From positions 1 to 64,000 of the forward strand of contig JAHLKD010000049.1 in the NCBI GenBank assembly GCA_025526935.1: DNA of 64,000 bases. Direction: 5' to 3'. Shown one piece after another: positions 22,702 to 34,178 of this stretch. The DNA is from Cladochytrium replicatum (taxonomy: Eukaryota > Chytridiomycota > Chytridiomycetes > Cladochytriales > Cladochytriaceae). The position numbers and the translations under genes were made by a program. The notes under the pieces are model-generated. The model worked only from the letters and a program-made list of their open reading frames with translations, was not told the DNA's origin and did not search any database. Position 1 is the first letter of the stretch, and each line of letters begins with the position of its first letter.

Positions 22702-23297
22702 TGTTAAGTATTTCGATTGATGGACTTGGCCAATCCAGTCATTGATAGTACAAAAACACAAACGCCCGATATACAGAAATGTCACTCTTCACTGAGCAAC
22801 ATTTCTAACTATTGAACTAAAGCATATAGATGATGATCTATTACGAGTTTGGATACCTCCGGTTATTTCTTCATGGGTTATATTTATTGCAGCCATAGGT
22901 ATAGTAAACTGTCATTACTTTTCTATCATCCACTTGTAGAAGTGAAGCCCGGATCAGATCACAGCAAAGGTTTACATATGATTAACGCGTTCGTGGGAAT
23001 CATGTGTGAGAACAATCCTGTTGAGGAGAGCTAGATCTCACGCACAGCTTAGCATGATTATGCTTCGCTACGCCTGTGAGAAGAAGAGTCAAACCTTATC
23101 GCTTCAATCCAGATCTTCCGGAAGGAAAAGCCAAAACGACAGTACACTTATTTAAGGAGCCTGTGGCGATACACACAAGGAGCATTCTCTTGCGCTAGTA
23201 CTTGTGACTCGCAATCTTCTTTATTCATCTCTGATTATCATTAACCCGTGAATCAATACATACAACCTAAGGATCCAGACCACAGCTTTGTTCAACA
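22702..23297 (+). repeat. Copia-A 3' LTR (copy 4), divergent tail
   Basis: 596 bp. It matches the 5' LTR closely up to about 23230, then a patch of about 50 bases (CTCTGATTATCATTAACCC onward) differs at many positions, before the shared end CCACAGCTTTGTTCAACA. The patch suggests gene conversion or recombination with an older LTR. Confidence 0.92.
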
Positions 23298-23619
23298 CTT
23301 CCTACTGGTGCAAAGTTATCTGCAACGTGTATATAATTTCCTTTGTATTGACACACAAGCCAAACAACTATTGAACAAGTAAAAGGAACAAAAATGTTTC
23401 ATTCATCAGATAGCAAACCCGCAAAATGCCTAGAGAACAAGAGAAATCAGAATTAAGGGAGAAAAATGGATATGTACAATGTACATCCAGGACGGTCCAG
23501 AATACTTCAAGGATTGACATAGTTCACAGACTACATGTTTGTGGTGGAGACAAAACCAGAGTGCTTTTCCGCAATGGGATCTTTGTTTGTGGTCATCAGA
23601 CCTGACATAGTCCAATTGT

Positions 23620-24771
23620 TCAGATACAGATTCTACACAGCGTGTTCCAAGTTGTCTGCGCCAGTGCTTTTGCGGTACTTGACACGAACATGAGGAATAT
23701 CCCCGATACAAAGATGATAGGCACCATCCAGTTCTAAAAGCAACAAGCAAAAGTTGGAGAGCGTGTGGACGTGCAGGAAGCATTTTGATGATGTGGGAAC
23801 ATGGCAGTGGTTCGGAGGGCATAGTAATTGTTGGTTCCTGCAGTGTTTTTGTCCTTGGCTGGCTTAGACTTTGCCAAAAGCGTAGTTACCCTTGGTCTCG
23901 TCGTGGCACCTTCAGTGCATGGATGGGGCACAGGGATTAGGCCAAGTAAATGACGTACAACGAATGGATGAGAGCTGTTGCCAGATCTTGAGTGGTGTTC
24001 TGCTCCAAATCGATCAGGAAAACAATTGTTGTTGTCTGGTGACCTGGAAACGCAGGAACCGTGAACACTGGGTAGCTGACCTTGTGAGTGGTGAATAATG
24101 GATAGTCAGGGATACCCCAAGATTGAGGTTCCCAGAGACAGAACTGCTCCTTGGTATGCAGGAAGAACCACCAGACTTTGCCAAAGCTTGAGCCATGGAT
24201 AAGATCTTCGACATGACCACTCTGAATATCTGTCACGAACACGATCACATTGTTGATGGCATTCTCAAGAGCAACTTTGGATGGATTGCCGTGCTGAAGG
24301 TTTGATTCTGCATCATTGACATTGGAGTTGGCACTGTTGATCCCAGCGCTGTCATTTTTGTGTGTTCAGAGACAGTGAGCGCACCTAGGTTTTGAACAAT
24401 CGTTTGCTCCTAGCGAAGTAGACTGACCCATCAGCGCATGCACTTTCAAGAAGAACCCACTGGATTGCTGCTCAGCCTAATCTGATCTGAATATAAAATG
24501 TTGATGCTCACAGTTCTGCGGGCTGTCCAGAAGGTTAACGTTAGTTGCTTCTTCGAGATCAGAACACCACGGTGTCCCAGGAGTCGTGGTTTTCATCTTT
24601 GAGGAGTTCCTGAGAGGGGAGTTTGCCTGATCGATCATATTTGAATTTAGTTGTAGATAGGATTGATGTGGGAATTGGAAGTGTGACGTAAATGTTCTTG
24701 AGAGATGTCACTCCTGTGACAGTGTATGACGCAGCGAAAGGCACAAGACCAAGCACAGAAATTTTAGACAT
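23620..24771 (-). CDS. Hypothetical multi-exon membrane protein
   Basis: Not recognised. A likely start is the ATG at 24771 (MSKISVLGLVPFAASY). The first exon has a hydrophobic N-terminus and a beta-rich segment (SLKNIYVTLPIPTSI). A middle exon (about 23940-24290) reads VIVFVTDIQSGHVEDL and ends with FLIDLEQNTTQDL. The last exon has a clear membrane segment, VPIIFVSGIFLMFVSST, and a short cytosolic tail ending at a TGA at 23620. The intron positions are not certain, and 24290-24560 has no convincing coding frame. Probably a secreted or surface protein anchored by one C-terminal helix; function unknown. Confidence 0.42.
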
Positions 24772-24849
24772 AGATCTTCGACTATGTACAACGATTGTAG
24801 TGCTGATCGAAGATGTCAAGAGGGAAGATCGCAAGATCGAGTGATGTCA

Positions 24850-25262
24850 AAGAGCACATTGTGCAATATATTTAACAATAATCAAGCTTTCCGATTCGGA
24901 CGCGTATCAGTACGATCGAAGTCCCAAACCTCGGTACCAATCGCCGATTCAGACCACAATTCCCAACGACATCCATTCCGTGAGTTGGCTGCAGAGGGCC
25001 CTTTGTGGACTTCAAACAAATAGCAACCGGTCTTAGATGCGAAAAACATCTCTAAACTGTCTACATTAGCCGAGCACTTGAGGAATTTAATGCTGAAAGG
25101 AAAAAATCTGAAACTTCCATTCTACTGTATCGGGATGATTAGGGGGAACGAGTATGGATCTAAGACAACGAAAAGAATGACATACGCATGACACACATCT
25201 CCAGAAAATATGCATCCAGACGTTCGTGTCCACCTGGCACGTGACCGTCCCCTCATTCCACA
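24850..25262. other. Intergenic, nothing recognised
   Basis: Between the divergent hypothetical gene and the VAMP7-like gene. Short ORFs here show no family motif. It presumably holds both promoters. Confidence 0.5.
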
Positions 25263-26163
25263 ATGGCCATCATCTACATGCTCGTTTCCCGCGGGACTAC
25301 CGTGCTCGCTGAATATGCAACCACTACCGGAAACTTTGCAACAATCACTGAGCACATTCTGGAGAAAATTCCAGAAGGGGACACAAAAATGACCTACATC
25401 TATGACCGGTAAACAGTCGTGCCATCTGCATTGTTGCACCTCAATGACAATATACAAAGGCATTTGTTCCACTACATTCAGAAAGATGGTATTGTGTACA
25501 TGTGCATGGCAGATGATGAATTTGGTAAGAGCCAAACGTATTGTGATTGGCGCTCCTTGAATCAAAGCTTACGCAAACGGTGAAATTTTTGGGATATGAA
25601 AATAGGGCGAAGGCTTCCTTTTGCTTTTCTTGAGGACATATCTAAGCGATTTGTTGCACAGTACGGATCATCCAGCTCCTCAGGGACGGGCACTGTGTAC
25701 GGAGTGAACGAATTCTCTCGAGTAATCGCGGCCCAAATGGTTTATTTTGAAACGAGTTCCTTTCTACAATAACTAAGAGCTTCATTCGGGGACAGGATTA
25801 CTACAACTCCGATCCTGGGGCGGACAAGATCCGACAGGTGCAGGGAGAGATTGCGCAAGTGAAGGGTGTAATGGTTCAAAATATAGGTGAGATTTAGATT
25901 TTTGATTTTCGAAATTGGACGCTAATTCTTCATCAGAACGAGTGCTGGAGCGCGGTGAGCGAATTGAAATTCTTGTCGACAAGACGGACACGCTCAATCA
26001 GGCATCTCTCGCCTTTAAAAAGCGATCGCACGTCCTGCATCAAGAAATGTCGTGGAAGAGCACGCAAACAATTGGTGCAATTGTGGGCGTTGTGGCTGTT
26101 ATACTGTACGCTTTGGTGTGCTTTGCCTGTGGTTTCCCTTTCTGGCAGAAGTGCCATGCGTAG
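25263..26163 (+). CDS. Longin-type R-SNARE, VAMP7-like
   Basis: Vesicle SNARE of the VAMP7 family, which pairs with Q-SNAREs to fuse endosomal or vacuolar vesicles. Exons read as 25263-25408, 25460-25524, 25606-25739, 25796-25886 and 25937-26163, all in phase, about 220 aa. The N-terminal longin domain starts MAIIYMLVSRGTTVLAEY and continues to FLEDISKRFVAQYG. The SNARE helix has the zero-layer arginine in ERGERIEILVDKTD. A C-terminal membrane anchor follows (IGAIVGVVAVILYALVCF) with a very short lumenal end. The first intron seems to end in AAG rather than CAG or TAG, and the third starts with a weak GTTTAT. Yeast Nyv1 and animal VAMP7 are the nearest functional comparisons; the domain layout leaves little doubt about the family. 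Confidence 0.93.
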
Positions 26164-26473
26164 CGAATCTTCTGGTATATCTTGCTCAATATTATACTAT
26201 TTTCACATCTCAACAATGTTGATGCCATTGTTTTAAGGGTTGGATCTGCCCAACAACCAGATAAGACCTGAGTTGACTGGTACCATAACAATAGTATAAA
26301 TATCTTTTTTAATAACTTTCCCCCCATGCACTGCCACACCGCCACCCCCTCCTATCACTCCGACTCTTTCATCAGCCTTTCCTTCGTCTGGTGGTACCAA
26401 AAACAACTTTCTCGTCTTCGTTCCTCTGCACGTCCGCTCGCTCGTCTGCTTCCACTTCCGCATTACACTCGAC

Positions 26474-28034
26474 ATGCCTTGCTGCGGAAGAGCCTCTTGG
26501 AAAGACGATGCGTTGCCTGGGCACCAGTTCAGTATGTTGTCTCGTGTTTCAATCTCTTTACGTGTTCGCTAACATTGATCCTTTTTTGCAGAGGATGTCG
26601 ATGTTGATGACTTTGTTGACCGCTCATGCCTCACACGTCTTCGCTACGGCTGGGTGTTCCTTGTTACTTTGAAAGCCGTCCTTATCTACATTGCCGACCT
26701 TGCAATTACAGTGCTTATGTTTGCTATCCTTGCATCTTCGACACCGGGTGAATGTAACACCGGAGCGAGCCTTGGAATAGGTTTGACGTTTCGATGCAGT
26801 ACTAAATCGTCTGATTCTGCCAGTAAGTTCTTGGTTCTAAGAACATGCCGGTCGATTCCTTATTTTTTCGTACTCTTTCAGTCTACGTATGGCGACCATA
26901 CATTATTCTGGCGTCCGTGTTGTTTTCCTTCTTGTTGCTCTTCCTTGACTGGCGGAAAGCCCTTGGAATCATAAAATCCGGATACATCGCCGAAGCTCTC
27001 ACATCCAGTATCGCCTCCCGCTATTACGTTCTTCGCTCCTACCCTCATTTCTGCTTCTTCCAAAAGCTGAAGCAGAGTCGAAAGATGAAGGATCAACTTA
27101 CGTTCTTCGTCTTCTTCATGTTGCGAGGTTTGTCAAATTGCATGGGTTGGTGTCTGCCTCTAACGTGCACACAGGATGGAAAAAGCTCATGTTTGCTGAG
27201 TTGCCACGTACATTCATCAATGCGTGGACCATCAAGGATATTCTTACCACAGCTCAGCTTACCTCTGTCGACAAGATCACTGGTCTTACATCACTTGATG
27301 CGTACTTGACCGCGTACAGAACACTTTTCACCAGCGATCTTGCAGTTGCAGCGACTCTTGCCTTGCAAACATTCACCGTCCTCATGTGGGCAATCTCATT
27401 CACGGGAATAGTTATCGCGTTTGTCATATATATTCCCTTGCTCTGCGAGATCAGAGGCAACCTCAAAGAATACTGTGTGCGAAAGGTGGATAAAAGGTAA
27501 GAAGCAGTAACTTCAACCAGCCGAAAATCCAATGACATTCTTTTCAGGTTGAACAGGATGCTTAAAGGCGATGACGACGGCTCGGCAGATTACCGCTCCA
27601 CAGTGTATGGTAGCGAGTATGATGCTCCAACGGGATTCACGAAGCCCTACGCTCACGGTTCCGCAGTGCGCTCAGCCTCGCCGCACCGAGAGTCGCAAAT
27701 GTCCGAAAGGACTTGGAACATGGGAAATGTTCCCGCCGGCTCATACGGCCAACACCCAGCTGTATTACACCATGCTGCGAGCTTCCCGCAAATGCACCAT
27801 ACCCAACAGCCGCTCTTGTACACGAACACAGCAGGAGCGTACAGCCAAGGGGCTACGGCCGCACCGGTCTTATATGCGGTTCCAGCGCGTGTTCCCACAC
27901 CACAGCAGCATGCTGGGTATTACGGATACGCGAATGCTCCACAAGCGAGACCAGGAACGCCTCAGCAGATGGTGATGGTGTCGCCGGCGCCGCAGCATAG
28001 TGCGTACGGCGGCCCACGATACGCTCAGCAATGA
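26474..28034 (+). CDS. Low-affinity K+ transporter, Kch1/Prm6 family
   Basis: Fungal plasma-membrane protein of the KCH family, which mediates K+ influx that supports Ca2+ signalling in yeast. The start MPCCGRASWKDD at 26474 is the first ATG; four short introns (near 26534, 26823, 27126 and 27500) join in phase. Family features visible: DFVDVDDF-type acidic N-terminus, several membrane helices (GWVFLVTLKAVLIYIADL; YIILASVLFSFLLLF), the hallmark DWRKALGIIKS, then SRYYVLRSYPHFCFFQKL, FFVFFMLRGWKKL and LPRTFINAW. The last exon adds a long cytosolic tail of about 160 residues rich in Tyr, His, Gln, Ala and Pro. This gene is the best single marker that the window is fungal. Confidence 0.9.
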
Positions 28035-28874
28035 GATTTAGAAGGGTTGGGGTCGATGATGTCCTGGCTACTAAGCATCTCTATTGAAGGAAGTGAGTTA
28101 GCACACTTGTTGCGTGATTCAGGAACACGGTTTTCGTCGTGATTGTGTCACAGTGAGCCTTTGCCATCATTGCGTTTATGGGAAAATTCTGGTTCTATTC
28201 GCCTTTTTATTATCGCTGTATTTTTTTAGTTGTCTTTGAATTTGTACCCGCATTTTTGCCGAATGTTCACCCTTTATGTTGTGAATGGACATTGCACCAG
28301 GACAAAAGTGCTCTTTTTGGTCTCCGGCTTATACTGATAGTGCTTATTCTCAGATTATGTGCACTCGGTCAATTTGAGTAATAAGAGTATGTTTTCCTTT
28401 TGCCTGGGGTGCAACCTTACCTGTTGATGTTTATGTGGCATTTGTGTGTGATTTCTCGTCTCTTCCCAACCCGGCCATCATTTTCTTCTCTCATATTCAT
28501 GTTCAGAACCTCTTGTTTATCCTTCCTTTGTCCATGGTTGGGTTGTCTTATTCCTCTATGAAGAGTGTTCAACATGGTTACTCATTTTACCAAAAAGGAT
28601 CGATTTTAGCAGCTTGACCAAAGGTGTCAGCATCACCACCGGCGAAACAGTGCGACATCATAGCACCTTGCAAAACAACCCTTGTATTACACTAGCGAAA
28701 CTCAGAAAGGCGGGAGGAGCAAAAGCAATAAAATCTAACAATCTAACACGATTATGCTTCAGCAATAAACGTCGGCGTGGAATCAACAGCTCCGTTCCAA
28801 AGATGACAAAATAACAAAACTAAACGCTCGACAATACTCAATGCTCTACCTTCCATCTACGAAGAGCTTCCTTT
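28035..28874. other. Intergenic between convergent genes
   Basis: 840 bases between two convergent gene ends. T-rich plus-strand stretches at 28170-28400 look like 3' UTR. No gene, repeat or RNA recognised. Confidence 0.55.
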
Positions 28875-29543
28875 TTATCTCCGATCGTAACGGTTCTGGT
28901 CATATCGACCCTGTTGACGTGGATCGTAGCCCTGTTGTTGAGGTGGCTGTCCGGGTCCCGGTCCGTATGTTGGCCGTCGCTGCTGCTGGGCTAGCTGAGG
29001 TTGGGCCACCTGCACTGGCTGAGGTTGCGGGGGTTGCTGAGAGCGACTGTAGGATTGCGGAGCCTGGCCGTAATTGTTCGGAGGCGATGCCTGTCGAAGA
29101 GGTGCGGCATTTTGGGCCATGGATGCACCGGGACCATGCTGTTGCTGAGACTGGCTCATGTATCCACCGGGGACCATACCCACAGGAGGAGTTGGTGAGT
29201 TCCTCGGAGGTCCATCCAGAGGGTGCATTCCTGCATGTCCACCAAGTCCACTTGGTCCCCCTGACGCGAGGCTGATGTGATCGGGCTCGTGGCCAATAGG
29301 ACCAAACTCTTCACGATGACCCTCGTCGAGATACTGCGGCTCTTGAGAGTATTTTTGCTCGTCTGGTGCTTTCTCCTTCGGTGCTGACTTTAGGTACATT
29401 TCGTAGTCCATCTGGTCGCGCTTCATTTTGCTCCTTGATGACATGCAGCCGGCAAGTGCGAGTCCACCGATGAGTACCAGTAGCCCACCAATGGATGCGG
29501 CTAGGTACAGGCCCTCTTTCGGATAGCCATTGACAGTAGACAT
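28875..29543 (-). CDS. Single-pass membrane protein with Gln/Pro-rich tail
   Basis: Intronless, about 222 aa, starting MSTVNGYPKEGLYL at 29543 (upstream codons have no ATG). A short N-terminus is followed by one membrane helix, LAASIGGLLVLIGGLALAGC, then a basic stop (SSRSKMKR) and a charged linker. The C-terminal half is low-complexity Gln/Pro/Gly/Tyr (SQQQHGPG, QQPPQPQPVQ, YDPRQQGRYDQ). The layout suggests a plasma-membrane or vacuolar protein with a disordered cytosolic tail. Not a recognised family. It converges on the Kch1 gene. Confidence 0.7.
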   Translation of the reverse strand: MSTVNGYPKEGLYLAASIGGLLVLIGGLALAGCMSSRSKMKRDQMDYEMYLKSAPKEKAPDEQKYSQEPQYLDEGHREEFGPIGHEPDHISLASGGPSGLGGHAGMHPLDGPPRNSPTPPVGMVPGGYMSQSQQQHGPGASMAQNAAPLRQASPPNNYGQAPQSYSRSQQPPQPQPVQVAQPQLAQQQRRPTYGPGPGQPPQQQGYDPRQQGRYDQNRYDRR

Positions 29544-29820
29544 CGCTGAGCTGTCACTTCGCTGTTCGTTGGAAAACACTGCACAATTTTTATTGTCACG
29601 TGATGGCTCCTTTGATGGACTTTACAAATTTTCACCATTGACTTTAGGCCATCGACATTGAAACTGATAACCGATACAATACAGTGTTCCACCACTAAAA
29701 GGTACTCAGGAAGCTGAAAGAAAAGCAAACTGTCAATGATCTGCCTCTCCACCAAAATCCACGGTCTTTAACACGAGCATGCCCCATACGAATCCCCTTC
29801 ATCCAATCGTTGCGCTACGT

Positions 29821-30292
29821 TTACTGTATTTGGGTCTCCTTCTTTTGCCACAGCGAAGGGCTTTCAATGATCTTCGTGAAAGAATGTGTGAAAGAAATGA
29901 ATAAAATGTAGATCGCCTGACGTATCTTGCGAACAAATGCATCTCTCACTCCAGCCTTAGTTTTAGCGCTCGGTTCAATGAAAAGCGTCCCTGCATTCTC
30001 GAATAGTCCTCCCCCTCCTTTCTCGTAACCTCCCGAGTGATTCCTTGTCACTCTTATTTCCAACAATCATTTTAATCACATCTCGAGTTCTGTAAACATA
30101 GTCGAATGTGATCGAATGTTTCACGGTTGGTTACATCATCGTACACTAAGTTATATTTTGAGAAAGTGGACAACGCAAAACAATTTATAGATCCTTACCG
30201 AGAATGATGTGCTGGGCTCCTCGATAGTATGATGAAGTCAGAGTACGGAACCGTTCTTGTCCAGCGGCATCCTTGAAATTCGCCATTGCAGA
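29821..30292 (-). pseudogene. Rab18-like small GTPase relic
   Basis: Remains of a Rab GTPase of the Rab18 type. Visible blocks, in order, are [20 protein letters not shown] (switch II, G3), VYDDVTNRETFDHI, IKMIVGNKSDKES (G4), REVTRKEGEDYSR, then GTLFIEPSAKTKAGVRDAF (G5) and IIESPSLWQKKE near the end. They lie in three frames, with a deletion between FDHI and VIKM. There is no P-loop exon (GxxxxGKS) upstream as far as 30950 that I can see. G4 and G5 are well kept, so the loss is recent or some breaks are sequence errors; the missing N-terminus argues for a real relic. Confidence 0.72.
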
Positions 30293-30437
30293 AGAATTTT
30301 AAGAAAATTTGTTTTCGTTTGGTGCTGCACACGACATGACTTGACGTTGGTTCAAACGTTGAAGTGAATACATAGTAAATAATAAATTGTCTCTGTAAAT
30401 AACTCAACCTGTAAACAAGGATTGAATGCAAAGAAAG

Positions 30438-30946
30438 CGATTAAATAGTAGCAGAAGAGCCGCTCGTTTGCTTCATGTTGCAATACTGGATTAGGCTCTC
30501 AGCTGCCCTCATATCATCAAGTGCAAGTTTGATTGCTTGGAAAGGCTACAAAGAAGTTAATGCAATTCATAAACATTTATATTGCTCTTAATACTCAAAA
30601 AACAACCCGCTCTTTACCTGCGAAGCCGTCCTGAAGCAGTTCATTATGAACAGACGCTATCCGTGGCTTTATGAAGAGCGTGGGTTTTACAAGCTGAACG
30701 ACTTTCACTCAGTGATCGAGTGTGTTGCTCCTGCACTTCGAAACGAAACAACGAACCGTGAGGCTCAATATTGCTCGGTTTTTTGTTCTTGCATACTGGA
30801 CAGGTGTGGGCATGTTCTTCAGAAGCATCAACTCCGGGAATGACAGATTGGCAGCCACCCGTTGAGCAGCTCATAGACCTGAATCTAGAGCTCACTTGAA
30901 TCACATTCGGTTTTGGAGCGTAATTAAGAGATGTAGACTTTGACAT
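30438..30946 (-). CDS. Hypothetical small cysteine protein
   Basis: Starts MSKSTSLNYAPKPNVIQVS at 30946. A possible metal site is formed by CSTGGC and CPVC, about 25 residues apart. A short intron is likely near 30560-30620 (donor GTAAAG, acceptor TTGTAG), and a last exon would then read PFQAIKLALDDMRAAE and end at about 30438. The middle junctions are uncertain. Family not recognised. Confidence 0.35.
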
Positions 30947-31184
30947 TTTTTTCAAAATCTATTATACCAATAATATCCACGGCATAAATGTGCTAATACT
31001 ACTGTTGCATAACAGAGATAGAGAACAAAACAGTGAAGACAAAGGTGGCGACATTATGCTGAAGTGAAATATGGGTTGTTCGCAAAACGCAAGCACAGAA
31101 AGATATTCAAATATTCAAGGAAGCCATCAAAAAACGTCTGAGCATGTATATGAGACTTCCCGCATTCGCTGGAAGATTTCGTAG

Positions 31185-32529
31185 ATGCCGAACTCATCGT
31201 TGACGTTGCTGTCCACAACGTTAACAAGGTACCACGTGTCGTTCACTCAACTGAGCGACTTAGATGCGATTCCAATTCATTTCCAATCAGCCAATCAGCG
31301 AAGTGGAAATTTGGCCCAAACAATTTCACAACGTAGTTTCTCGGCGCGACTACAGGTGCTCCCATCGGAAATACCCAGCTCGATGACCCGCTTCTCCGAC
31401 CATCTCTTTTTGAGCTCATCGCTCAGGACAAGATGCGTGAATTGCTCAAGCCCGCCCTATCGTATGCATTGCACAAATATGCACAAGCGAGACCCAACAA
31501 AACAACATTAGCTCTCGTGCGATGGCAGGATGAAGCCTTTGCTGTGCTCATGGCGATCGTGGAGCTTCACCATTTAATTTCATTCAGTGAGAATTTTCTT
31601 GATCCAATAGTCATTGCGTTGTTTACTGACCATATTTATAGGTGCATCCTCGCGGAGATGTTTTATGGGTTTAACAGGGCCCAAGTTTCGAAAAAATCCA
31701 ATGGAAAAGGGAAAGCAGCTTCGAGGCTTCCTGCATCGCAGATCATTGCTTCGAACTTTGCGGTAAGATCTCAATGAAATTCGAAATGTCCAGAGCGTTT
31801 ATGATTCCGCACAGGTTGCTTTGCCCTGCATAAGCGGAAAGCTTTCGGATCTGTATGGGGAGGGTTGGATCGAAGCCACTGCTGGCGCGGTGTCACCGCT
31901 GCTTGGTGATGATGATGATGAAACATATGAGGAACAGGATGACCCATTGGGTGGAGAAGATACTCTGGAGGTAGGGTTGCAAAATGCTTCTGCCCTGTGT
32001 AACGTAATGAATGCGGTGAATCCCAATCAGGCATCGCTTGCTGGGCCTGCACGTAAGAGATTTCGGAGAACTTTCCGCAAATTGTTCCCATTCTTGAATG
32101 GAATATTTCATGCCACAAATCTGGGATACCAAATCGGCTACCTCTATAGTCTCATGGATCATCATTCGCCATTGCTTCACCTTATTAGAATTCGAGTTGT
32201 CCGGATGGCGATGAAGGATATGGTGTGATTTTGGCTAAACTTACCTTATTCTGATGCTAGGATGAGGTGCATGGCAGCATGAGCAGTCAGCCAATACAGA
32301 AAGAATGAGAGCTGCTCGTTGGCAGCCCCATCCGGACGGACTCCAGTTCCAGAAGATCCGATCCTGTGTCCATTATGCTTGAAAAAGCGGACGAATGCGG
32401 CCATGCTGCCCACCGTTATGTATTTTGCTACCCATATTCCAATATGTAAGCGATCACGGTAGCTGCCCTGTTACTTTTGCCTTCGTGGAGATTGAGAAAC
32501 TTAGAAGAATTTACTCGGTTTCCGCGTGA
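31185..32529 (+). CDS. PEX12: Peroxin 12 (peroxisomal RING E3), C-terminus damaged
   Basis: Peroxisomal membrane RING protein that, with Pex2 and Pex10, forms the ubiquitin ligase recycling the import receptor Pex5. Family blocks are clear: PSLFELIAQDKMRELLKPAL, ENF then FYGFNRAQV across an intron at about 31590-31641, LPCISGKLSDLY, FPFLNGIFHATNLGYQIGYL and the PEX12 signature HHSPLLHLIRIRV. The 3' exon gives CPLCLKKRTNAAMLPT, but the next RING part needs two frame corrections within about 45 bases (32420-32450) to read YVFCYP and then SDHGSCPVTFAFVEIEKL to a TGA at 32529. So the second half of the RING-like domain is broken or mis-sequenced. The 5' exon is uncertain; MPNSSL at 31185 has no ATG and is only a guess. 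Confidence 0.8.
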
Positions 32530-34178
32530 TGATACATTACCGCCCAGGATAGTTTGATGCATTCTTGCCTTCCTGCACCAGTGTGCAACTTCTTGTGTCT
32601 ACTCCTCTTTTGATCAATGCAGCTCAAACCAATTGTTTTATTCAGTTTTGCAGTCCATCGAGGCTTGAATGCTAAATGCTGTGGGCTATATAAATTAGCG
32701 CAATTCGGCAGCATTATTTGGAACAGAAATCCGGCAACCAATAAATACACGGAGATGAAATGCATTAACATCTAACCACGCTTAATGTATGGAAAGAAAC
32801 ACAAAACAAACGGACGCAGATGCGGGCGAAACGCAAAATTCATTACGTTCCACAAGTCGCAATGATTGCAATGACCATACAGCAATCCGCAATAAACGCA
32901 CACACAAAATTAGAATGTGGTTGACGAATTTGACTCAGTGCATCTTGTAAAACCGAAAGAAAATTAAAGTAATATCTAAAATATTTGCTCGTGACGAACC
33001 AAAAACGCATTAATGCACCATGCGCATTGTTGGTCGTCATGGGAGGATGTTGCTGTTAGAGACTTGCCCGTTGATAGGGCAGGACCAGTTCAGTTAGAAA
33101 TATGATAGACACTTTGGTGGCGTTCCTTATTGGCGAGCTCGTTTGCCAACCATGCCGCTGCTCACTTCTATGTGCAAAACCTTAATGGATCCCAGTCTCC
33201 TCTCCGACGGATCGCCCTTCCACTCGGCGGAGAAAACTCCCCAACGTGGTGTTTGCAGCAACGAGTTCACTGATGGGGCGACCAAGAGAGCTGATCATGC
33301 AGTTGATCATCTAGCTCTTGCAATCCGATTGCTGGAGTTCATTGCGCATTGATTGAATGTTCAATTTAACCAAGCAAACCGCGAAGAACGAGGGATATTT
33401 TATTCTGATCTGTAAATGAAGAATAATATCTTAGGATTAAGCAGAGCAATCCAGTTTATGAGGTAGTTTGATTCATTGAAAGAGAAAGAGCAGGCGGAAT
33501 TAAAGTATGAGTAGGTAGTCCGGCCGTGTCAGGGTACAGCTACATTAAAGAGAAGGTTTTCAACATAGGAAACATTCATAAATACTAAGGCTTTAACTTA
33601 CCACTAGAAAAGTAGGCGTTTTGAACGTGCTATAAAGATCAAACTTCCGCAATTGGTTGAAGTATCACACTTCATATTTCCTACCACGTCGACCCGGCGA
33701 CTCAGCATTTAGGCCCAGTCCTGTCCTGACCTCCCGCACTGTTAAGTAAGAAACCAATTACATAAAATTCAGCTTTGTATTCGGTATGTTTACCCTGTTG
33801 GTACTTGGTATGACATGCACCAGACGTGGGGCGATGAAGAGAGAGCTGTAGTGGCCTTTGTTCTGGTAACGGTCGTAGTGGTGGTCGAGATAGTACGGGT
33901 TGCAAAGGTAACTAAAGTAGCCCTGGACGTTCTCGTTGATGCCGCTCTGGAGGTTGTCTTATTGCTTCCACACCAGCTCGACCCACCTCCAGTCCACAAG
34001 CTACCGTCCTATGCTGGGTACTTCCCCTTTTAGAGAGCCCCATTGGCCGGAGTGTAGATCGAGCTACATCCGCATTAGTATATACATTTGCATGACACCG
34101 GTTGACAACACCAGGGACAAACTAGCGGGCTGCGAATAGCATCATTCTTCTCTATTTCGATATCTTCCGTATGTTAGG
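32530..34178. other. Intergenic, no gene recognised
   Basis: 1.65 kb. Two patches look weakly coding (33117-33270 plus; 33780-33965 minus, with YFSYLCNPYYLDHHYDRYQN), but neither has a start, flanking exons or a known motif. They may be gene relics. Confidence 0.5.

Larger units (their letters stand above)
16742..23297 (+). mobile_element. Copia-A retrotransposon, complete copy 4
   Basis: Complete 6.56-kb Ty1/copia element: 5' LTR 16742-17340, 51-base leader, gag-pol 17392-22416 with its frame-shifted C-terminus to 22574, purine tract, 3' LTR 22702-23297. Integrase precedes reverse transcriptase, the copia order. The flanking 5-mers are AAACC on the left and CTTCC on the right, so there is no target-site duplication. 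The leader after the LTR does not match any tRNA 3' end that I recognise; copia elements may prime from an internal tRNA half. Confidence 0.95.

Noticed and set aside
16347-23302. CTTCC on both sides as a target-site duplication of the nested Copia-A block
   Set aside because: On the left CTTCC is followed by TT before the LTR, so it is not adjacent to the LTR, and the DNA to the right is not the LINE that continues the left flank.
33117-33965. Possible exons at 33117-33270 (plus) and 33780-33965 (minus)
   Set aside because: Protein-like composition but no start, splice partners or known motif; kept only as a remark on the intergenic feature.
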